Shown in pieces: positions 39,466 through 53,249 of a DNA stretch of 64,000 bases. Numbering within the stretch: position 1 is the stretch's first letter; every line of letters begins with the position of its first letter. The DNA comes from Piromyces finnis (Eukaryota; Neocallimastigomycota; Neocallimastigomycetes; Neocallimastigales; Neocallimastigaceae). The stretch spans positions 558,001 through 622,000 of the forward strand of contig MCFH01000013.1 in NCBI GenBank assembly GCA_002104945.1, given 5' to 3'. Below the pieces are notes generated by a model, which worked only from the letters and a program-made list of their open reading frames with translations, was not told the origin of the DNA and searched no databases. A program made the translations under genes and the position numbers.

Positions 39466-42400
39466 ATGAATAATCTTTCAGACTCAGAATCAAAATTGAA
39501 ATCATCCATTGAATATATATCATTGTAATGAAAATTATATATATATCATATATATATAATTAATATTAAAAGTCAAGTTTTCTAATAATATATTTTATAC
39601 TTATTACTATTTTATTAGAACTATAAAAAATTATGAAAATCAATTGAAAACAAAGAGTAATGATCCAAAATTAATTAAATCAATGTAATTTCAATAATTT
39701 ATGTTAATAATTTAATATTATCTTTATCCTTAGTAAATTAATATAATTAAATAACAAAATTATAATTAAAAATAATTAAAAAAAATAGACTTATAGAATT
39801 GAATGAAAAACTTTTATCATTGGATTTGGAATATGCTATTTCTCAAGATACTGATAATAAATTATGGAATTTATTTTATTCAGAAGTGGAATATTGGAGA
39901 ACTTCAATAAATAAAGTATTATTACTAATTATATTATTTCATTTACGCAATAATAATATATTAAAATCCATTCTTTATTTAAATAAACTAAATAATAGTC
40001 TAATAGGAGAAATTCAAGTAGATATATAGAAAATAATTTATGGAAATTTCATAACTATTTAGATAAAATTATCTCCTATTACAAATTACTTAATTTAAAA
40101 TTGGTCCTGAATAAAAAGTATAATAAAAATCAAGGAATAGGTAAAATAGAAAAAAGAATGTATAAGATATTATAGCACAAATAGCAAATGATAAATAACA
40201 ACAACAAAAAAAAAATATTTTACTAATCAAACTAATATCGATTTGTATTATTCAAAAAGATATATTAAAATTAAAAGAACCGAAAAAAATCAATAGGAAT
40301 TCAAGTGAAATATATTTTTATACAGTACATAAAAATTTAATATTTCTTGGAGATATATGTAAGAAGAATTGTTATAATAATAAATGTTTTAGTTGTTATA
40401 ATTATATTAAAAAATGATTTATTAAATAAAAATAAATGTAAAATTACATATAGTGAGATATAAAATGATGTATAATTCATCAGAAGTAAAAGATTGGGAA
40501 GATGCATTAAGTTCGTATAAAAAAGCCTACACGATATTTCCAGATAATGGTAAAACAAATAATAGTTTTAATATATATTCGATGATAAAAAAGTTTTAAA
40601 TTATTTTTTCTTTTCGCTTTAATAACAATCAATATAAATTTTTTTAATAATATATAGGAAAACCACATGCACAAATTGCAATGATTGAAACTTATCGCTA
40701 TAATTATTTAAGTATGATATATTGGTATCTCTTAAGGTAAATAGTTATACTTATAAATAAATATACCATAATAACAATTAATAATTGGAAACAACAAATA
40801 TGTTTTAGTTATATGAAATTTTATCCACATCCAATTGCAAAAGATAATTTGGAAACATTCTTTAAACATATTCTAGAAAAATCACATCCGGCAATGTTTA
40901 TGTAATTAGAAGTGAATATAATTAACATTCAAATTAACATATATCAATTCGATTAAAATTTATAAATAATTTTCTAAATTTTAGAAATCCTAATATAAAA
41001 GAATTATTACTTTTCTTTAAGATTATACATGAAGAAAGAAATATTTCAAGAGATTTTAAAAGTCTTTATATTCATCAGTCCAATTGTTTATCAGATATTA
41101 TTAATGATAGAAATATTCCATTAAGTGATAGAATAAAAATGATTAAAGAAATATATATAATATTAATTGCCTATATAAATTTAATGAATGATAGTTTCAA
41201 AGCTACAGGTATAATTCAATTTATATCATAACTAATTCATAATAGTTACTAATTAATATACCATCATTAAACTATTTATAAATATATATATTAATATATT
41301 TACTCAGAATCAGCATCTATTCGCCAAAATATTAGAAAGCATCAAGCAATATGTATAATTCTATTGTTCGAAAATTTAGCTTCCAATGTTATTTCTCTTA
41401 ATAAAGTTTTAAAGAATGATGATAATTTAACCAATTTCTTGTTTAACAATGAAAATAATGAAAATAATATAATTTTCCAACTTTTAATTCCAATAAGTTT
41501 ATGTTGTATTTGGATTGCTAACAATAATGATATGTTATTAGTTTATGAAAGTTATACAAAGTTTTATGAAGAAAATGAAAAAGTATATTACTACTAAATA
41601 TAATTGTTTAATATAAATTTTAAAATAAGTATTTATATTTTTTTATTTATATATATATATTAATAATTTAATTTGAAAAAAAAAAAATTCTTTTTTATAA
41701 GAGCTATAAAAATTTCAAAGTAGCCATATTTGATTTAGTAAATTATGTAAGTTCAATATCAGAATTTGATGACACTATTGAATACTTGCCAGAGGATTGT
41801 GAATTATTAGGATTTTTACCTTTAAGAAATTATTATTCCTCGATGGATTTCAAGTCGGTTAATCAAATATTAAATAAAGATAAAAGTTTAAATAATAGAA
41901 ATCAATTTTATATAAGATTAGGAAGAATTCAAACTTTCATTAAATTCCTTGTTCAGGTTGATACATTTTATAATATTATAATTACCTTTTTAAAAGTTGA
42001 TTACTCATAAAACAGTTTTCTAATAATCTTTTTACTTGTTTAATAATTTTATATCTTTTTTAACATGAACTACGAACTAAAAGAAATATCCAGAAAAGTA
42101 TAAATACGATGAGACTTTAGAAAAATATATAATATATGATGATGAATATAAAGTAAATTAATATATTTATAATAAAGTAATAAACTATTTTTAATTATAT
42201 ATTAATTTTCTTAATTAATGTATATTTATATATGTGATATAATAAAAGAAAAAAGAAAAATCTAGAATTTCAAAAATGATGGCACAAGAACGTCTAAAAA
42301 AACAAGTTGAAGATTTAAAAGAAATTGCTGTAAAGCAAATGCAACCCTATGTGATTGTTGATGAAAATATTATTCTTAATGATTTACCTTTGTTAAAAAG

Positions 42401-43150
42401 ATGGATTTCATCAGAAACATGCAAAATAGTAATTCCTGTTAATGGTATAGATGATATATAGATATAATATGATATAATATTAAATATATTTCATTAATTT
42501 ACCTAAACGCCTATTTTATCTTATTTTGCAATAAAATAGTAATTAATATTATTGATATTCAGAAAAATGGAAACGCAAAAATTAATACAAGAGCAAGAGA
42601 AGCCATTCGTTTCTTAGAACAATATTCCATTAAACCAAACAAATATTTGAATATACAAAAAAAAGAAGAAAATTGTATAATTAACTATGAGGACTTTTAT
42701 ATATTTAAAGATCAAAAAGAAAATGAAGGAGCAGGAGGTGATAATGATTTATCAACTGATGATGATGAAGAAATAAAGAATATTTTTGAAGATACTAAAG
42801 CTGAAAGTATTAATAATTTATACTGGAATGAAAATGATGAAATTAATGAAAGTATTGATTATTGTCGTAATCATAAGCCTTCCCGTAAATATAGATCCTT
42901 TATTGAATGTATTAATTACTATAATAAAACAGCAAAGACAGAAATTGCACAAATTACAAAAATCAATAATAATATAGAGGACATGAATGAAAGTATATCA
43001 CCATTAATTTTAGTAACCAATAATAGAATATTATTAAAATATTGTGAAATTTATAATATCGATTGTAAATGTATGATATTACAAGACTTTATAAAGTTTA
43101 TGGCTGTAAAACGTCAAGAAAAAAGAAAAAATAATAATAGTTTTAACTAA
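39466..43150 (+). CDS. EST1/SMG5-SMG6 family protein with degenerate PIN domain
   Basis: 796 aa; the family acts in nonsense-mediated mRNA decay and, in yeast, telomerase recruitment. Exons 39466-39524, 39619-39684, 39789-39915, 39999-40140, 40260-40358, 40454-40549, 40658-40736, 40809-40901, 40985-41208, 41308-41582, 41702-41956, 42084-42152, 42249-42444, 42540-43150; all phases join. N-terminal 14-3-3-like TPR region: DNKLWNLFYSEVEYWR, then NLIFLGDI, WEDALSSYKKAYTIFPDNGK, PHAQIAM and YPHPIAKDNLETFF, the typical EST1 helices. Middle: LPEDCELLGFLPLR, as in SMG6/SMG7. C-terminal PIN domain from about 560 (YVIVDENI, IVIPVNGV, TRAREAIRFLEQ). The first acidic residue (D566) is present, but positions matching SMG6 NDD and TDD read YRS (711-713) and TNN (753-755), so nuclease activity is unlikely; SMG5 is similar in this. 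An acidic insertion (STDDDEE) lies inside the PIN domain. Confidence 0.88.
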
Positions 43151-43220
43151 TAATAATCTTTACTAATAATAATTAAAATAAAAAATTTAATTTCAATATA
43201 TTTAATTTTTATTTTAAATT

Positions 43221-43281
<61 letters not shown>

Positions 43282-43754
43282 GATACTACACTACTACTAC
43301 TACCACTACTACCACTACTACTACTACTATTATTATTATTATTGTTATTGTTATTATTATAGTGTATTTTTTAGTTTTTAGTTTGTTTTAAATTTTGTAA
43401 AAATTATTAAAAAAAAAAATCCACATTATATTCTGTATAATAAAAATTTATTAAATAAAATTTCGTTTAAAAAAAGATTTTTATAATAAAAAATTAATTT
43501 ATTTTTATTGTTTTCATGTTTTAAAATAAATGATAATCACAAATTTCAAAATTTAACAAATATTTATACTTTTATAATATATTTATAATTAATAATTAAT
43601 TTGAATTGATATAAAATAATAAACATAATTTATATTAAAAAGTAGAACCTTTTATCTTATATTCAAATTTAATTATTTATTTACAAGTAATATAATAAAA
43701 ATATATTTAAAAAAGTAGCAACCATACTATTTTATCTTTTTTTTTCAAATAAAA
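43151..43754. other. intergenic with compound microsatellite
   Basis: Contains a TTA run that changes into CTA/CCA units and back to TTA (43226-43360), then AT-rich sequence up to the Med19-like start. No coding signal. Confidence 0.65.
43226..43360 (+). repeat. compound TTA / CTA microsatellite
   Basis: ATT units to about 43281, then a block of CTA with CCA variants (43287-43329), then ATT and GTT units. Non-coding. Confidence 0.9.
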
Positions 43755-45147
43755 ATGAATACCACCGATATTACAAATAATGAAGCACAGCCTAGTGAAA
43801 CTCAAGTAATAACACCAGATTTAGATGCACCTATTTTTTTTATTGAGGATAAAAGAGGCCAAGGTACGAAATTTATTTTACTTTTTAATTAAAATTAATT
43901 TAAAAATAAAATATTAATCAATTCATATTTTCAAATATATAAAATATATATATATATATTTTTAAAAAAAAATAATAAAAAAAAATAAAAATAAAAACAA
44001 AACAATATATGGATGATTGTAAACATCTATATTAATGTAAAATTAATATATAAAGATTATGAACCAATTAGAAATTCAAGAAAAAAGTTAACAGGAGACA
44101 TGGATTTAATTTCACATTTCGGATTATATTATCTATATGAAATGTCAAAATACAAAAAAGTTGATGACAATTCAAATTTCCAATCTTATATAAATGATTT
44201 ACCAAGTAATATAATTGTTATTAATATAGTTGATATAATTTTATCATAAAGATTTCTAACAATATCAATTGAATTTTTTAAATTTAAATTAATATAAAAA
44301 AATGACAATAACAAAAATTGCAATTCTTTTAATAACTTTAGTAAAAGAAATAATAAAAAATACTAAATTAAGAGATTTAGTAATAGCTCAACCAACTCAA
44401 AAAATACCAGTAGTTCCAATTGACCAAGAAATTTTGGACACTGCATATACCTTAAAAGTTGGCCCATTTCCACAGGATGATAGTGTAAATTTTAAATTTT
44501 AAATAGTAATTCAGTAAAAACAAACTATAATCGAAAAGTTTTGAATACAACCAATAAAAGAAATATTAAATTTTCTATATATATATATATATTAAAGTTA
44601 GATACTTCTTTCTTTTCAGATCGTAAAAAAAAATTAGAAGCTCAAAAAAAGGATGAAAAAATAAAACAAGATAATGAGAGTACTTCAATAGACAATAAAG
44701 GATCAAAAGTTACTTTAAAAATAAGTAATTATCTAGAATTTTATTATATACATATAAATATTGAAATGTAATTAGTAATTTATTATATAATTTGATATTT
44801 TTAATTATTAGATATGTCATATAATGATTATGAAAATCCGAAAAGAAAGGTAATAATTAATAAATAGTTTTATATTTATTGAATAAAAATAAAAACATAT
44901 TAAATAAAATATTTAATAAATTAGAGGAGCTATACTATGGATCCTGAAGAAAGTGAAAAGTTAAAAAAGAAGCACAAGAAAAAAAAGGTATAATATATAT
45001 AATAATAATATAATAATCTTATTGTTTTTATTATTATAATTACAAATATATAAAAATACTAAACAATTTATCTTTTTTTTAAATAATAATAATAATAATA
45101 ATTTATATATATAGTATAGAATGGATGAATATCCTTCAAATATTTAA
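43755..45147 (+). CDS. MED19: Mediator subunit 19 (Med19/Rox3-like)
   Basis: 210-aa subunit of the Mediator head module, which links transcription factors to RNA polymerase II. Exons 43755-43863, 44056-44205, 44348-44482, 44620-44724, 44812-44849, 44925-44987 and 45115-45147; phases fit. The family core is visible: DYEPIRNSRKKLTGDMDLIS then HFGLYYLYEMSKY, SYINDLP, KNTKLRDLV and LKVGPFPQ (human MED19 has LRSLIEKPP and HTGPLPEQ). The C-terminal half is highly basic and ends in a KKKHKKKK block like the Lys/His-rich tail of MED19. Length is close to human MED19 (about 244 aa). The conserved core is spread over three exons, so no single open frame shows it. The final exon has only ten codons. Confidence 0.78.
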
Positions 45148-45419
45148 TTATTTATATTTAATAAAAAATATAATTTTACATGTATTTTTATATTCTTATA
45201 TATTAGAAATAGAATTATAAAACAAAGGATCTATTTGACTACCTAAAAACAATATCTTATTTATTTAATTTAAAAAACCATATTTATTTATGTAAATAAT
45301 AAAAAAATAAAAATATAAAAAATAATAAAAATTGAGATTATAAATAATAATGATGGTAAGATATGTAATTGATTATTCAGTTTTATTATAAATATAATAT
45401 AATAATTTTTGTTGTTGTG

Positions 45420-45455
<36 letters not shown>

Positions 45456-45957
45456 TTTACATTTGGAACAAAAAGTTACACTTGAAATTAAATTTGAAAA
45501 AAAAAATATTAATCTTTTATAATACAAATTCTTATAACCTATTTACTTTATATAAAAATGAAAGAGTATTTAACAAATTTAAGTTTTGTATTAATAATCT
45601 AAATATTATAATTTTTCGAAGGTTTAAAAACATTAAATATTAAACTTGAATTTTGAGAAATAAACTGTTTGAAATGTATTAAATAGAGTTAATAAAAAAA
45701 AAATTCAAAAATAATAAAACTCTATTTCATTTATATATAATAATAAAATTAGTTTTTATTTTTATCATTCTCTATATTTTATTTAAAAGTATAAAATATA
45801 GTGTTAAATATTATAATTAATATTAAGTTTTTATGACATTTTGAAAGGTTTGGATTATTACAATTTTGGCTAATAATAAGACATAAAAGAATAAAGATAA
45901 TTATTTATGATATTAACATAAAATCTAATAAGTCCTTAAATAAAAATATAATATAAG
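45148..45957. other. intergenic, no gene seen
   Basis: 810 bp of AT-rich sequence with short AAAT and ATT repeats (45300-45330; 45427-45455). The minus-strand open frame at 45288-45527 is poly-Asn and Ile/Phe-rich low complexity and is not considered a gene. Confidence 0.6.
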
Positions 45958-46065
45958 ATGTATCAAAGAAAAAACAAAGATAGTAATGAAGATGGAGAGG
46001 TAATTAGCATAAAATAAAGATAAAATCGAGAAAAAAAAATAAATGAAATTATATAAATCTAAAAA

Positions 46066-46100
<35 letters not shown>

Positions 46101-49043
46101 AAGGAAATATATCAAAAAAAAAAAAAAAAAGAAGTCATTAAATGATAAATATATTATGTATTTCTATTGATAAATTAATAGGTTATATCAATAACATATG
46201 AAGATATTGATCAAATACCAAGCAGAGTATTTAAAGTAAAAAGTTTAACAGCATTAAATTTAAGGTAATTTTTTAAGGGATAATCATATAAAACTAATTA
46301 ATACAAAAAAAAAAAAAGCAATTTTATCCTTGGAAAAAAACAAATTACTCTAACATTTACTAAACATTTATAAAAAAAATATAAAAATATAATTAAACAT
46401 GATATTTATTATCTGTGCTTTAAAAGTCATAACAAATTATCAGGAATTCCTCAAGATATAACCCAACTTAAAAAGCTTCAAAACTTAACAGTAAAGTAGG
46501 TTGACACAGCTTTTTTTATATAAAAATGAAAAATTAAACTAAACTAAATTACATTTCTTTTATATTATCCATAATTTTAATAATTGCTTATATGAAATTC
46601 AAATGAAAAAATAATAATAATATTATTATTATTAATATATTGTAATAGTTATAATTTATTATCTCAATTAGCAAACTTATCGAAATTATCCAATCTTCAT
46701 TCATTATCTTTAGCAGGAAATCAATTAACTGACAAAGAGATAGACTCAAGTGGTTTGTCGAATTTACATTTACAATCATTAAACTTAGCTAAAAATCAAT
46801 TAAACTGTATTCCGAAATCAATATTTTCTATCAAAACGTAATTCTTTATTTAAATATAATGAAAATTATAACTGAAATTAATAAATAATAATAATGAAGA
46901 CATTTTGATTATTGGTTTATATTCCTAAAAATATTATAATATAAAATATAATTACATTTTCAATATACATTTTATCTATATAAATATACATATATATATA
47001 TAGTTTAACAAAATTAGTTGTTTCTGATAATAAAATATCAGATATACCAGATCAATTTTCAAATTTAATTAATCTTGTAAGAATTAAAAATTTATTTAGA
47101 GAAAAATATTTTTAAAATTGAAAATTTTTAAAATTCTCAAATAATGAAATTAAATCGTACATATTATTTCTTTTTTCAATTTTATAAATATTTAAAACAG
47201 AAATTTTTGGGTTTGAATAATAATGAATTTAAATCAATACCGAAATGTATTCTCGGGTTACCATGCTTAAAAGGTATTATTTTAAAAATAATAATAATAA
47301 TAATAAATTTTAATATCCGTAATATTAAATATTATTTATATTTAAAATAATAATAATATTTTAATATTTTAATACATTATATAGGATTATCAATATCCGG
47401 AAATCCATTTGAAGATGAAGTTGATGCAATATATAGTTTAAGAAATTGTGCCCAAATTATAAGTACATATTATATTAGAAAAAACTGAATAAATATATGA
47501 TAATTTAATAATTTTTCATATTTTATATAAAAAAAAACTAAAAATCATTAGATTCTACAGTAGATTCTAATGCTATAAATGCAAAGATTCAACTCATTCA
47601 AAAGGCATCACATAATAGTACAGGTAATAATATATTTGATATAATATATTTAAAATATATTATATCAATAAAAAAATCACTATAAAACTATTTATTAAAT
47701 TATTGTTTTCTATTTTATATTAATAATTATTTCAATATAATAAAAAAATTATTCTTATATAAAAAAAAAAAGTTATTGATAGATCCAATACTGATATTTC
47801 AGATATTAGTAAGCATGTTAGTAAAGCTATATTTAATCTTCCAGAAATTATACCGGTTAATCATCATATATCTCAAATGAGTTCATTTAACCGTTCACCA
47901 TCAGCAACGTCAATAAATTCACACTCACAAGAAGATAGTGAATTCTTTAAGAGATTTAGACAATTAGAAGAGGAATCTATAATGAGTGGTATTAATAATG
48001 CTGCAAGTAGTTATAGTATTTCACATGAATCGCTTAATAGTGATAGTCCATGTGAAAATAAATTAATGGCAGCAAGTAAAAATTCATCAGTAATGTCACT
48101 ACCAAAAATATCATCACCATTAGTTCAAGAAGAAGCAGCTTTATTAAAATTAGAAGCAATAGTAAACAGTACATATGATGGAAATTTAAACAATGAATTT
48201 ATTGAATCAAAAAAAAATAAATCTTCGGTTAATGGTTCAACAGAAATTTGTGATGAGGAATACAGTAGAAAATCAAGTGTAGATGAGGATCAAGCTTATA
48301 TGATTAAAACACCTACTAGTCATCAAGCAAATGGTGATATAAATGATATGAATTTACAAAATATATGTGAAGAAAGTGATAGTTTAATGAATTTAAATAA
48401 AAATATTGGAAAACATAAAACACAAATATATAATATGGATAATTTTGTTCCAAGAAGAAAGAATTCAGCAGTTCGTCAATCTCTCATTAATCCCAAAGTT
48501 GAAAATACTACTAATAATGTAGTTATATGTCAAGGATGTAATCAAGAAATTGGTAATAGTGATTATATTGAAGCATTAAATGGTGTATGGCACACTTATT
48601 GCTTTAAATGCAAAGTAAGTGAAATTATCATATTAAAGTTTTTTTTAAAATCTAATATATCTTTATATACTTAATTATAACTTATTATTATTATTATTGA
48701 AATATCCTTTTTTTAAAAAAAATAGAAATGTGGTAAAGTTTTAGAAGTTACATTCTATGAAGTTGATAATGAACCTTATTGTGAACAACACTATACTGAA
48801 GATGAAAATTTGTATTGTGCAGAATGTAAACAATTAATTGTTGATACTTTTATTGACTTTGATGGTAAATATTATCATGAAGATCATTTTGTTTGTTCCA
48901 AATGTAAAACAACCCTTTCGGGAAAACAATGCTATATAATTGAAATAGAAAATGAAAATGGAGAAAAAATACAGCAAGTATATTGTGAACAGTGTTCACA
49001 AGAGAATGAAGATGAAGGAATTGAAAATGATAATGAAAATTAG
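45958..49043 (+). CDS. leucine-rich repeat protein with C-terminal LIM domains
   Basis: 612 aa from exons 45958-45999, 46182-46264, 46427-46495, 46649-46837, 47004-47076, 47201-47273, 47385-47462, 47552-47623, 47773-48614 and 48726-49043; phases all fit. About six leucine-rich repeats cover residues 15-210 (IPSRVFKVKSLTALNLR, SHNKLSGIPQDITQLKKLQN, LHSLSLAGNQLTDKEI, LQSLNLAKNQLNCIPKSIF, LVVSDNKISDIPDQFSNL, FLGLNNNEFKSIPKCILGLP). A Ser-rich linker of about 220 residues follows. Two tandem LIM zinc-finger units end the protein: CQGCNQEIG..WHTYCFKCKKC..CEQHY and CAECKQLIVD..YYHEDHFVCSKCKTTL..CEQC. LIM domains bind proteins, often at the actin cytoskeleton. The two halves are joined by one large exon (47773-48614), so the fusion is not a chance of splicing choice. 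Exact family not recognised. Confidence 0.85.
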
Positions 49044-49743
49044 GCAATACATATATATTTAATATATTATTATATTGTAATGCTTAGTTTTTTTTTTAAT
49101 TATATTTAAAAATAATAATTATTAAAAGTATTTTTATTAGTACTATTGTACTTTATTTTGAAAATCAAGTATAATTAAAAAAAAAAATTGTTTTTTATAC
49201 TTTTAGAATTTATTATTATTTTTTTTTTTTTATTTTATTTTATTATGATTAATTTTATTTTATTTTATATATTAATATTAAATAACTAAAAATTATTAAA
49301 ATATTTTCTTGACATAATGAAAGTAATATCGTTAAACATCTAAAATATATTTATATTTATATAAATATTTTTTATATAGTATTATAAAAATATTTCGAAT
49401 TATTTAAATAAAAAATTTGGTGTAATTTTTTTTTTGACTTTGTGTAGTTTTAAGGAAAAATAAATAACTAAATTAATTTTTAATTAATTATATTTAATAA
49501 ATTAATTAAAAAAAAAAAAAAGTATAAATATTAATAAGACTATGGATACTTCATCTGTTTAAAAAAAAATAATTAATTAATATTTTAAATAAGATAAATT
49601 TAAATTTAAAATATAAAACTTAATAATAAATAAAAATATCAATAGTTAACAAAAAATAGATATAATAATATTATATCAAGAATATTAAACCTTTCAACAA
49701 TATATAATAAAATTATATAATTTTTTTTTACTAAAAAGGAAAA
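49044..49743. other. intergenic, promoter of PNP
   Basis: 700 bp AT-rich, with T and A runs. No coding signal on either strand. Confidence 0.6.
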
Positions 49744-51033
49744 ATGAGTATTGATTTAAGTAAATTCCCAGACAATTATGTCAATTGTTATAAATATTTA
49801 TACGACAAGCTTCCAAACGAACTCAAAAGTGTCAAAATGGCAATTGTTTGTGGTAGTGGATTAAATAATTTAGCTGATAAAATTAAAAACACCGTCACAT
49901 TTGACTACAAAGTAATTATAAAATTTTTAAATTCAAATATAAATGAATTTGGAAACAATTGAATAAATATTTTAATATATATATAGAGAGAGAAAAAAAA
50001 AGAAAAAACAAAAAACAGAAAACTTAATAATTCAATTATTTAAATTACCTTTTTTTTTTTTTAATAATAATAATTAATAAAAAGGATATTCCAGGATTTG
50101 CAGTTAGTACTGTTGCAGGTCATCGTGGTAAATTAGTATTTGGTATTCTTGCTAATTCACCAGTAGTATGTATGGTTGGAAGATTCCATTTCTATGAAGG
50201 TAGAAAAATAAGCAAAGTACACATATATATACACGCAAAATAAAAATATTAATATTTTAAAGTTTTTTTTTTTTTTTTTTAGTTTATTATTATTTTATTA
50301 ATTTTATAAATATTATATGTATATATATATTAACTTTATGTAATTTTATACAATATAATACTATAAAATAATACTAAATAAATAAAAATATTTAGGTCAT
50401 TCAGCTCAAAAAGTTTCCTTCCCAATAAGAATTTTTAGAATGTTTGGTGCTAAAGTATTAGTTTTAACAAATGCTGCTGGTGGTTTAAATCCAAATTATA
50501 ATACTGGAGATTTAGTTATCATTCGTGATCATGTTTCCTTCTTAAACTTTACCGGTTCTAATCCACTTATTGGACAAAATGAATCTATATTTGGAGAGCG
50601 TTTTCCACCAATGTTAAATGTATATAATCATCATTTACGTTATCTTTTCACACAAGCTGCAGCTCAATGTAATTATACCAACTTAAAAGAAGGTACTTAT
50701 ATTTGTTTAAGTGGACCAAGTTATGAAACACCAGCAGAAGCTCGTTTCTTCAGCACTATTGGTGATGTTGTCGGTATGAGTACTGCACCAGAAGCTACTG
50801 TTGGTAACCATTGTGGAATGCAAGTCATTGGTATTAGTTTAGTCACAAATATGGTTAATCAAAAGCCAACACTTTCATCCTTTAAATCACCTGAAGAAAT
50901 AGCAGCTCAAAATTATGAAGCTCCAACTATTTCACATGCTGAAGTTATTGAAGTTGGAAATCAAAAAGCTAAAATACTAGAAGGTATTGTTGAAAAATTT
51001 ACTGAAATTCTTGAACAAAATAATTTTGAATAA
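49744..51033 (+). CDS. PNP: purine nucleoside phosphorylase
   Basis: 306-aa trimeric-type PNP: cleaves (deoxy)inosine and (deoxy)guanosine with phosphate to the base and (deoxy)ribose 1-phosphate in purine salvage, cytosolic. Exons 49744-49911, 50085-50199 and 50396-51033; phases 0 and 1. Motifs: phosphate-site Ser in VCGSGL (S38), VAGHRGKLVFG, CMVGRFHFYEG (H91 and Y93 match human H86 and Y88), NAAGGLNP (120-127), SGPSYETPAEARFF with the catalytic Glu region, GMSTAPEATVGNHCGM and SLVTNM, whose Asn matches human N243 and indicates 6-oxopurine specificity. Human PNP is 289 aa. Codon use here is less AT-skewed than in neighbours, which fits a well-expressed enzyme. It converges on the NOSIP gene. 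Confidence 0.95.
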
Positions 51034-51574
51034 ATTGTATAAAATATTATCATGGTAAATATTTATAATGTAAATATATTATGTAAATTATTAAAAATAA
51101 TAATAGTGATGATGATAATGATGATTTTCAAGGAATAAAGAAATCTTGTTTTTAAATAAAAAAAAAAAAAAAAAAAAGCAATAAAATAAAATTTTATAAA
51201 ATAAAAAATAAAAATAAAAATAAAAACTAATATATTTAATTATAAAATGGATTTTATAACGGATTTTATTTTTGTTCTGTTAAATATATTATTATTTTAA
51301 TTAAGCCTAATTATTCATATATATAAAATAATAATTATATTTATAAAAAGTATGATAATAAAATTTTTTATAAATTTGAAAAATTTTTTAATGAATTTAT
51401 TATTTAAAAAAAAATAAACAACTTAATAATTAATTAATAAATAAGAAAGAAAAATAAATTCATTAAAAAAAAATAATAAATCTTTAGGTTTAAATTAGTA
51501 TTAATTTCAATATATTATATATAATATGAAAAGAATGGTATTAATACGTTTGTAATTCTGATTTTAACAATGAT
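51034..51574. other. convergent intergenic region
   Basis: Between the PNP (+) and NOSIP (-) stops. AT-rich with an A run near 51159-51177. Expected to contain both 3' UTRs. Confidence 0.6.
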
Positions 51575-52187
51575 TTATTGGAAAGCTATACCAGCTCTTT
51601 TTGCTTCAGCAACTCTTGTTGTACTACTAAAACCAGTACCTTCTCTTTCTAATTCAATCATATCTTTTTCCTTATTTTTCTTCTCACAAAGCATACATTT
51701 TTGAGACTTTAATAAAAATTTCTTTTTACAATCATTACAAAATACATGACCACAATTTTTTAATACTATTAGACGTGTACCATTTGTAAAGGTTTTAACA
51801 CAGCATGGACAATTATATATAACTTCTTTTTTTCCTGTTGAAGTCAATGCTTCCTTAGCTATAGAAAAATTGACTGGAATTAATTTCTTTATACTAATTC
51901 AAGTAATGATTATTAAAAATAATAATAATAATAGTTAGTTAAACTAAACTCATTTAAAATAATAATAATTTAAATTGCTATAGTATTATAATAATTTAAA
52001 AAAACAGTTCTTTTAATTATATATTTACTTTATTTTATGTGGTTTTTCACCAGCATAGCACTGTGGATGTAAATCTGCTTTTTTAATTTGTTCTGGATTA
52101 TTTTCTGGGGTTAAATCAGGCTTTATTATATATTAATAATAATTTTTTAGTCTATTTAATTCCAAATCTTTTTACTTTTAATCTTTT

Positions 52188-52224
<37 letters not shown>

Positions 52225-53215
52225 ACAATCCAAAAACAGTTCATATTATTATTTGATTTGTTCTAATAATATCGATAAAAGTCATACAAATTAGATAATA
52301 AAAAAAGTTTTATTGTTATTTACTGATAATTACTTTATCTAAATAATAGGGTTTATTTTTAATTAAATAAAAAAGTTTACATTTTGCTTTTCAATAATTT
52401 CAAGTGCAATTTTCTTTTCTCTCTCTGAAGCGGATATATCTTTCAATTCATTTTCTATATTACGTATCATCATATAAATTTTTTTTATTATATTTTAAAA
52501 TGATAATAATGTAATTAGCTCCATAGTTTTGTTATATATAAAAATGAATATTCATTTATTTATCTATTTATTATTGAAAAAATAAAATAATAATAATAAT
52601 TGATATACCATTTATATTAACTTGAGCTTTTAATGGTTTTACTTCTAAATAACTATTTTGTGTTTTTTCAAATTGTTTTATTAATAAATCTTGTGCCATC
52701 TGATCCTTTCTTATTTTTTCATTCTTTCAAATATTTTAAAAAACGATATATTAATTATTATTAGTTTATTGATATTGTTATGATTATTTTTTTTTTTTTT
52801 TCTTAGAAATATATATAATAATAATAAAAAAATAATAGTAATTTATTAATGTAAATTTAAATTATAATTTTAATTCTTTATCTTAGAAATAAAAGGAAAA
52901 TAAGACTTGATATACCTTAATCTCATCTTGTTGAATTTCATGAAGTTTATTTTGTCTTGCAATTTCTTTCTTTTGTGTTAATATCTTTGTATATATATAT
53001 CATTAATAATATATATTAATAATTCTATAGAAAGTTTTTATTTTTATCTATATAAAATTATCTTTCCTTTTAAAATTACTTACACTTTCATATATACATT
53101 CTTTACACATTAAATGACCTTTAGGGCTATAAATATTAAAATAAAATTATAATGAATTTAATAAACATGAATATTATATATGTTGTTTTATTTCTTTTTG
53201 TTTCACTTTTTTATA

Positions 53216-53249
<34 letters not shown>

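Noticed and set aside
39916-40029. Continuation of the EST1 exon 3 frame to 40029
   Set aside because: An intron 39916-39998 fits better: it removes a low-complexity stretch and restores the frame with NLWKFHNYLDKIISYY of the family.
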